A stretch of DNA of 64,000 nt, from assembly GCF_016741815.1 (NCBI RefSeq), contig NZ_JAERRJ010000014.1, forward strand, positions 1-64,000, written 5' to 3'. A program made the position numbers and the translations under genes. Each line of letters begins with the position of its first letter. Positions within the stretch are counted from its first letter, which is position 1. Under the pieces are notes generated by a model, which made no database searches, was not told where the DNA came from, and worked only from the letters and a program-made list of their open reading frames with translations. Below are positions 61,301 to 64,000 of this stretch, piece after piece. Source of the DNA: Nocardia acididurans. GTDB lineage: Bacteria > Actinomycetota > Actinomycetes > Mycobacteriales > Mycobacteriaceae.

Positions 61301-63082
61301 GACACCGGGACGTCCATGCGCCGGTGGGCGCATGCGCTGCGGGAAGAGGCGCACAGTGACAGGCGAGTGGCCGAGCTGGACTACTGGCGGGAGCTGGCGC
61401 AGACGCCGGATCCGCTGATCGGCAGGCGGGAGCTCGATCCGGCGGTGGACCGCGTGGGCGTCGTACGCGCGGTGGATGTCGAGGTGTCCGAGACCGTCAC
61501 CAACGCGCTGCTCACCACGCTGCCCGGCCTGTTCGACGGGACCGTGGAGGACGCGCTGCTGGCTTCGCTCGCGCTGGCCGTCTCGCACTGGCGCGCGCCG
61601 GATCGCGCCGAGGAACCGGATTCCGTGCTCATCCGGCTCGAAGGGCACGGGCGGCAGCAGGAAGTCGTTCCGGGAGCGGATCTTTCGCGGACGCTCGGGT
61701 GGTTCACCACGCTGTATCCGGTGCGGCTGGATCTGCCCGCACTGGATCTCGACGACGCGCTGACCGGCGGGCCCGCCATGGGTGAGGCCATCCGGGCGGT
61801 GAAGCATCAGCTGCTGGCGATTCCGGACAAGGGCATCGGATTCGGGATGCTGCGGTATCTGAATGCCGAGACCGCGCAACACTTCCCGCGCAAACTGCCG
61901 GGGCGCATCGGGTTCAACTATCTCGGACGGTATGCGACCGCGGACATTCCGGCGGGGCTGGAAGGGCTGGGCTGGCTGCCGACCGACGAATTCGGGGAGC
62001 TGCCGGCCGGGGAGCATCCGGAGATGCCGGTGAACGCCGAGATCGAGATCAATGCCGTGGTGGCGGGCGATCGGCTGCAGGCGAGTTTCACCTATCCCGA
62101 AACCCTGCTGTCCCGGCAGGAAGTCGACGCGCTCGCGCAGTTGTGGGTCGAAGCCCTCATGGCCGCAGCCGAATTCGCCGACACCCCGGACGCCCAGGAG
62201 GCCGCCGCGCAGGAGGCCGCATACACGGCCGCGCTGGAACAGGCTCGGCTCGAAGCCGAACTGGCTGCGGCACAACCGGATGCACCGCCCGGACTGGGCC
62301 TGGACGTGGTGCTGCCGATCCGGCTCGACGGACAGGAACCGGCGCTGTTCTGCATCCATCCGTCCTCCGGCATCGCCTGGACCTACCTGGGCCTGGCCGA
62401 ACAGCTCGCCCCCGGACGTCCCATCTACGGTCTCCAGGCCCCGGACCTGACCGGCGAACCGCACGCCCGCAGCATCGACGACTTCGCCGAACGCTACGTG
62501 CGCGAAATCCGCAGGCTGCACCCGGAAGGCCCGTACCACCTGCTGGGCTGGTCCTTCGGCGGGCTCATCGCACACGCCATCGCGGCGAAACTGCGCGAGC
62601 AGGGCGCGGAACTCGGCGTGCTGGCGCTCCTCGATCCGGACAGCATCGACCTCGACGGCGCGACCATCGACAAGCTCACCGCCGGTTCGTTCATCGCGAC
62701 CTTCGGTCAGGTGTTCGGCATCTCCGACGTCCCGCCGGACGCCACCGCCGAGGACGCCGCCGCGCTCATTCGGGAACGCATGGGCGGGGTTTCGCTGGTC
62801 GACGCCGACACCCTGGAACGGATGGCGGCGTCCTACAACGCCTCCGCGGACACCCGCACCGGCTACCAGCGTCCCGTATTGCACGGCGACGCACTGTATT
62901 TCCACGCCACGGTCCAGGGCGCGGAAGACCCGGCGATCTTCGGCGCCGCCCCGTGGCGGGCCTGGATCACCGGCGACATCACCAATTACGACATCGAGGC
63001 CACGCACGAGGGGCTCACGGCGCCCACCGCACTCGCGGAGATAGCTCGCATCCTCGACACACATCTGGGAGGAACGCAGTGA
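49373..63082 (+). CDS. Three-module nonribosomal peptide synthetase (C-A-T-E-C-A-T-C-A-T-E-TE)
   Basis: The 4569-residue synthetase has, by motifs: C1 (residues ~24-445, FHHILLDG), A1 (~470-965, LIYTSGSTGLPKG), carrier 1 (FFALGGDSI), E1 (~1057-1560, HHLVTDGVSW), C2 (~1585-2040, NHHLVLDGW), A2 (~2050-2550), carrier 2 (FFELGGNSL), C3 (~2650-3105, HHISADGTS), A3 (~3115-3610), carrier 3 (FFALGGDSI), E2 (~3700-4285, HHLVTDGVSW) and a thioesterase (~4305-4565, GWSFGG). This predicts a D-L-D tripeptide. The N-terminal C domain could add an acyl group or receive an upstream chain. Pocket residues read by eye are DIENVGGVTK, DAHTAALVWK and DAFVAALIWK; no substrate is assigned. Both E domains carry long insertions. 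No MbtH gene is seen. Confidence 0.95.
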   Translation: MAFSSALSSSAQPQSPALPPEAFALSAAQRGIWFAQHLAGDTPVSIAQYVELSGAVDVELLADAARQAGREFGTGYLRLLEIDELPWQVVDTTLDDTIHTIDLSGEPDPEAAAQTWMRAEYTAPLDMTSDRLCQVAMLRVGPDRWYWYSRFHHILLDGVGALTMLQRTGELYNAAYAGREIPPGKAEPLQKIVEADAAYRDSDRLQADREYWKEHLAGMAEPVYLGRHIGAVDAHPRLRSGALPDSTAALLDSLTAELSTSAAPVVVAAFAAFVGAMTGSGEIVLSLPVSGRTTAVLRRSGGMLANVVPLRLRPTPTATVGDLIKATQGELTAALRRQRYRQEDIIRDLGWAMDEVAGFGPTVNLMLADTRIRLGGVTGRLNVLTSGLIDDLFVNVYPGVGGEQTHIDFQANPNRYGAAELATLHARFLDFLHRFLAEGGATPLSSVAALAEDERAQLVPAQGRKGTLPRTLPEILSDGAARDPSAIALRADGTAFTYRELTGYCNRLARVLIAVGAGPERTVAISIPRSAESVLAMWAVAQTGAAFVPIDPSYPADRIEHMIRDSGVVAGVTVAGSRSGLPDRVRWHVLDDPATEKAMAAASSAAVTEADRSAPMRVDQLAYLIYTSGSTGLPKGVGVTHRGLANLATGSGAAFGVGSDAVMAHAVSPSFDISVEELLVAFAVGATVAVVPPAAYAGEELARVLRTLEVTHLNVTPAVAGSLEPAELPRLRTVVVGGDACPPELPVRWSGRSVLNGYGPTETTVTATLSAPLVPGEPVTIGGPSRGTSAVVLDPWLRPVPPGVTGELYLYGDGLARGYHQRIGLTAQRFVANPFAPGERMYRTGDLVRWRPQRGRIELEFAGRDDTQIKIRGFRVELGEVDAAVARHPGVEVAITIGATTPGGATALATYVLAAPAAAVDPEAVKATVAQLLPAHMVPSAVMVLDTLPLTPAGKVDRRALPEPDFGTRAHTGRAAVTEREHILAGLFEDVLGQESVGADDNFFALGGDSIVAIQLVARAKSAGLALRARDVFEHKTVAALAAVAGDASAPVVRELPGGAIGPITLTPIVHAMLDHDGDGWKRFAQAVLIPLPADVDRGALTGAVQALLDRHDLLRSTLTRHDGSDAPSRIGGTTEQRAGLEHQPRAEQGNGSNPAAAPHRPESGWEWTVSPAGSTRAATLIDTVTLPGDVDAGTAADPNPAASTASSAAIEAALQHAADQLDPTAGVVARFVVLERAGRGPLLWVVLHHLVTDGVSWRILLPDLATAWMGGTLAPVGTSFRRWAHAQVEQAAARSSELALWQRILETPDPPLDTRRLDPKVDTAATMQRIETVVDAETTSAALELVPDRFHCGADDALLTALALAASRWRRQAGDQRTLLTLEGHGREEAILPGADISRTIGWFTSVYPVALDLGGIDIADAFRGGPAAGAALKAVKEQLRALPDKGVGYGMLRYLNPETAPLLANAVVPQLSFNYLGRTGMAGDAEGGETPWLPSRFTATQGDAAPLEAVIDINALHTDSGLEVTWAYASRLLDERQVREFAGLWAQALAGITEHARRAGSGGHTPSDFSLVTVTQPQVDGWEREYSALTDVWPLSPLQYGLLFHARYDTDTADEYTVQTRLSLAGRVDAVKLRAAARELLARHDVLRVAFTETPDGPVQLVLGAAELPWHEVDLTEIAEPSERQRELERLVAVDAGTRFDLARSPLLRFLLVRTDAEAYTLLMTNHHLVLDGWSTPLVVRELLAGYLAAVTGQAIPATPVPSYREFLGWLAEQDDAASMAAWTEALAGVDSPTRAVPSLAGIESTESGMVTIDFDAAALTRLEGTVRAAGATVNTAVQAAWALLLAMLTGRTDVVFGGTVSGRPPQLSGVEDMVGLFINTLPVRVKLDPAERVADLLARVQSEQAKLLDHQHVGLAAIHQAVGLPELFDTLTVFESYPIDRETLSQALDIAGMRILDVSGTDATPYPLNLMVIPQRDADGSESLRISVKFMADQLPEDGARRLLERFLFLLDQIARHPGRRMAQLQHCEPSERRALLPVRGGDPVPMRTLPDILAAGARVNPEAIAITSGTLTMTYRDLDAWSNRFARLLLGRGVGREVFVVLALTRSVESVVAVWALAKTGAAFLPLDPNYPVERIEHILTDSKAPIGVTVCAVGDNLPGTIDWLLLDDLNTIRRVMTVSDAPITDAERGGPIMLGQTAYLIYTSGSTGKPKAVLVSHRGLSNLVSSQQRLLELDPTASALQVASPSFDASVHELLMAHGAGGRLVVSPPDVYGGSELEQLLRDQRVTHATITPSVLATMNPHGLPDLRNLAVAGEAAGTEIVAAWSAERRMVNLYGPTEFSVWATGPGELRAGEMITIGGPIDGAGAMVLDTWLRPVPLGVSGELYIAGPALARGYFNRYSLTAGRFIANPYGAPGTRMYRTGDMVRWVEVKSGDGVKLELEYLGRSDFQVKIRGLRIELGEIDAVLSADDQVEYAATIGAPGPSGQTVLVSYVVGIAGQPLDTEGLRNRVASALPGYMVPSYILELDDVPLTPVGKLDRNALPAPDFASLNERYLAPRTPVETAVAQVFADVLGTDRVSIDRSFFELGGNSLSATRVVARVNSALGATVALRDLFDAPTVAQLSARVVPSGDLPGRPALAQRIRPDRVPLSPAQQRMWVLNRLDTGSAAYNIMAALRLTGELDRDALRQAVIDVVTRHETLRTIYPADADGPRQVVLGAEAGAPEMRYADTEDGAALRDRIEELTATGFDLTREAPLRAGLFRIDEHTHVVVLVVHHISADGTSMAPLATDLMMAYVARSGGAAPAWEPLRVQYADYAMWHRELLGAEQDSESLAAQQVRYWNERLARTPDALELPTDRPRPAVQSMRSTDVPFTVDAETHRALGELAKQTDTSLFMVVHAALAVLLSRLAGTPDVLIGTAIAGRGDAALDDLVGMFVNTLALRTPVDPSSDFRTFLGAVRTTDLDAFAHADVPFERLVQVLDPPRSTAYHPLFQVSLSLQNFTPPVLELPGLRVEVEPVQRDTSQFDLSLELREPLPGGAPTGLEGTLTYATDLFDEATAMLLLTRWRRILAAVTADPGIRLSDIDLLDDTERATLVPVRGPRHSGTLTLPYLLSTTARVRPNHPAIVADGRVMTYAELEAASDRLADRLAANGARPETVVALALSRSAELLVAIWAVAKTGAAFLPIDPRHPLDRIDHMLTDSGAILGLTGDEHRPLLPDTIRWLMTRPRDHQPMTLGLTRKLPAQRVRREPRPEHPAWLIYTSGSTGTPKGVAVSHRGLADLVTAQRQVLQLDGYARVLQVASPSFDASAFEALMAFGTGGTAIVAPPDVFGGDALSELIAAHQVTHMVITPSALATMDPAAVTSVRMLAVAGEAIGPELVQRWAQGRMLMNLYGPTEFTIWATVSEPLRADAPVTIGRPLRGGATLVLDDRLRPVPMGVAGELYLAGPALARGYHNRGALTAGRFTANPYGTPGDRMYRTGDLVRWTGSLAAPRLEYLGRTDFQVKVRGQRIELGEIDAVLARAENVEFAVTLGVPGPGGGTALAAYLLPQPGAALDVSAVRAHAADRLPGYMVPTAFVVLDAIPLNAVGKLDRKALPAPVFEAETEYRAPSTPTEKVLAQIVAELLGRTRVGVHDSFFALGGDSILAIQLVSRARLRGLELSPLQVFEHRTVAALAAQADAAGEAVVLDELPGGGVGDMPLTPIVQWMTERGGDFGRFAQTAVLEMPVGITREQVVATVAAVVDKHDMLRARLHRAGDAWRLETREPGTIDVDSLLRRIEFDAAGRDELRDFAVTELDAALDRLDPATGTVLQLVWLDPIERPVHAGPSQRGGTPQFPTTTQRLGSANTGTLQRVALGERTGATQRINLAQHGGSAHHAGSTQRGLPGQHTGSAQPGGSAQRSGSAQHAGASPRPGSPQRGGTRTGRLILVAHHLVTDGVSWRILVPDLIAAWAQLAGGNTPVLADTGTSMRRWAHALREEAHSDRRVAELDYWRELAQTPDPLIGRRELDPAVDRVGVVRAVDVEVSETVTNALLTTLPGLFDGTVEDALLASLALAVSHWRAPDRAEEPDSVLIRLEGHGRQQEVVPGADLSRTLGWFTTLYPVRLDLPALDLDDALTGGPAMGEAIRAVKHQLLAIPDKGIGFGMLRYLNAETAQHFPRKLPGRIGFNYLGRYATADIPAGLEGLGWLPTDEFGELPAGEHPEMPVNAEIEINAVVAGDRLQASFTYPETLLSRQEVDALAQLWVEALMAAAEFADTPDAQEAAAQEAAYTAALEQARLEAELAAAQPDAPPGLGLDVVLPIRLDGQEPALFCIHPSSGIAWTYLGLAEQLAPGRPIYGLQAPDLTGEPHARSIDDFAERYVREIRRLHPEGPYHLLGWSFGGLIAHAIAAKLREQGAELGVLALLDPDSIDLDGATIDKLTAGSFIATFGQVFGISDVPPDATAEDAAALIRERMGGVSLVDADTLERMAASYNASADTRTGYQRPVLHGDALYFHATVQGAEDPAIFGAAPWRAWITGDITNYDIEATHEGLTAPTALAEIARILDTHLGGTQ
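60893..61177 (+). repeat. Hexapeptide (18-bp) repeat array in NRPS epimerase 2
   Basis: About sixteen 6-residue units, best preserved as QHTGSA-QPGGSA-QRSGSA, cover residues ~3841-3935. Units near the start (QRGGTP, QRLGSA, ERTGAT) are more diverged. The segment is rich in Gly, Ser, Gln and Arg with no hydrophobic core, so it should be disordered. It sits directly before the strand leading to the catalytic HHLVTDG. An equivalent but non-repetitive Ala/Pro/Gly-rich insertion occupies the same place in epimerase 1. Confidence 0.9.
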
Positions 63083-64000
63083 CAACCGGCAGCAACCCCG
63101 CACGACCGGACGCGGACGGCGTGGTCGTCGAAGGCGTCGAGAAATCATTCGGAACCGTGAAAGCCTTGCGCGGCATCGATTTCAAGGCCGCGCCGGGCGA
63201 GGTCCTGGGCATCCTCGGGCCGAACGGCGCGGGGAAGACGACCACCGTCAACATCCTGTCCACCCTCATCTCCCCCGATGCCGGGCGGGCACAGGTGGCC
63301 GGGCACGACGTGGTCGCCGACCCGGCGGCGGTGCGGCGCAGCATCATGCTCACCGGACAGTTCGCCGCGCTCGACGACGCGCTCAGCGGCTACGAGAACC
63401 TGGTGATGTTCGGGCGGCTCATGGGGCTGCGCAAACGCGCCGCCAAGGCCCGCGCCGACGATCTCATCGGCGAATTCGATCTCACCGCGGCGGCGGGCCG
63501 CCGGGTGGGCACCTACTCCGGCGGTATGCGCCGCCGCATCGACATCGCCTGCGGGCTGGTGGTGCGGCCCGAGGTGGTGTTCCTCGACGAACCCACCACG
63601 GGCCTGGATCCCCGTAGCCGCCAAGGGGTCTGGGATCTGGTGGGCGGCTTCCGCAAGCACGGCATCACCACGCTGCTCACCACGCAGTATCTGGAAGAGG
63701 CCGACGCGCTGTGTGATCGCATCATCGTGATCGACCACGGCGTGGTCATCGCCGACGGCACCGCCGACGAACTCAAGGCCCGCACCGGCGGCAGCTACTG
63801 CGAGGTGGTGCCGCTGCGCACCGCCGACCTGCCCGCCATCGCGCTCGCGCTCGGCGATCTACTGCCCGCCGCGACACGCGATGTGCTGAACGCGGATTCG
63901 GATCGCATCGCCATCCCGGCGCCGGAGGGCGCGAAGACGCTCGCCGAGGCGCTACGCCGATTGGACGCCACCGGAATGGAATTGGTGGACATCGCCCTGC
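63079..64000 (+). CDS. DrrA-type ABC transporter ATP-binding protein (partial, 3' end outside)
   Basis: The first 307 residues show an ABC ATPase with Walker A LGPNGAGKTTTV near residue 50, signature TYSGGMRRRIDIA, Walker B VVFLDEPTTGLDP and the H-loop TTQY. A C-terminal extension as in the daunorubicin-resistance DrrA family follows, with YLEEADALCDRI also typical. The GTG overlaps the NRPS stop (GTGA, 63079-63082) with GGGAGG upstream, so it is co-translated with the NRPS and probably exports its product. The membrane partner should lie beyond the window. The gene is open at the last base. Confidence 0.93.
   Translation, partial: MTTGSNPARPDADGVVVEGVEKSFGTVKALRGIDFKAAPGEVLGILGPNGAGKTTTVNILSTLISPDAGRAQVAGHDVVADPAAVRRSIMLTGQFAALDDALSGYENLVMFGRLMGLRKRAAKARADDLIGEFDLTAAAGRRVGTYSGGMRRRIDIACGLVVRPEVVFLDEPTTGLDPRSRQGVWDLVGGFRKHGITTLLTTQYLEEADALCDRIIVIDHGVVIADGTADELKARTGGSYCEVVPLRTADLPAIALALGDLLPAATRDVLNADSDRIAIPAPEGAKTLAEALRRLDATGMELVDIAL

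Noticed and set aside
60890..63148. A 752-residue minus-strand frame opposite the last epimerase and thioesterase
   Set aside because: Antisense shadow; the plus strand carries intact catalytic motifs throughout.

Overview
The window is high-GC actinobacterial DNA, most likely from a Nocardia or a close relative. The main evidence is gene order. From about 6.4 to 28.8 kb the genes follow the Mycobacterium tuberculosis efpA - cysG - cobB - cobO - chelatase - GNAT - mqo - alpha/beta hydrolase - mapB block (recalled as Rv2846c-Rv2861c), interrupted by lineage-specific insertions. F420/FMN enzymes, DUF222/HNH genes, DUF4254 and DUF5753 proteins and an EspC-like protein fit the same group. No rRNA, tRNA, CRISPR array or complete insertion sequence was recognised.

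Layout. 0-3.4 kb: FAD amine oxidase, AsnC regulator and class III aminotransferase, probably amine or polyamine catabolism. 3.5-6.4 kb: HD hydrolase, cytochrome P450 and a divergent SMP-30-type lactonase. 6.4-9.8 kb: EfpA-like exporter, CysG-type siroheme/B12 methyltransferase and a PPOX flavoprotein. 10-15.2 kb: an inserted island with two tandem DoxX-like membrane proteins, a phosphotransferase and an AttH-like protein, with a KstR-type operator between the divergent units. 15.4-24.6 kb: B12 genes (CobE-like, cobB, cobO, chlD), split by a DUF222/HNH gene followed by a ~445-bp fold-back repeat, then GNAT and mqo. 24.7-28.8 kb: two alpha/beta-hydrolase-fold proteins, cobQ and map. 28.9-33 kb: LLM oxidoreductase, photolyase, lipocalin and a MerR/B12-binding photoreceptor-type regulator, with matching operator-like repeats upstream of photolyase and lipocalin. 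33-39.8 kb: TetR/hydrolase pair, BASS transporter/PucR pair, ECF41 sigma factor and a frameshifted amidohydrolase. 39.8-46.5 kb: a phosphonate cluster (GntR, FAD oxidoreductase, PhnX-like hydrolase and a four-gene aminoethylphosphonate-type ABC importer). 46.6-48.7 kb: EspC-like, DUF4254 and XRE/DUF5753 genes. 48.9-64 kb: a truncated adenylation-domain gene, a 4569-residue three-module NRPS and the start of a DrrA-type ABC exporter gene that runs off the window.

How the parts connect. The window encodes several steps of adenosylcobalamin synthesis and also a regulator of the class that uses adenosylcobalamin as a light-sensitive ligand, next to its likely targets. The chelatase subunit gene carries a GGGAAAA slippery heptamer exactly where the reading frame changes, so one gene probably makes both a small AAA+ subunit and a full-length ChlD subunit. 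The phosphonate cluster carries two operators of the PhnF type (one matches TGGTATAGACCA exactly) and pairs an oxidative deaminase with a phosphonatase, with no transaminase. Two unrelated enzymes, CobB and the second NRPS epimerase, contain in-frame hexapeptide repeats with the same 18-bp period.
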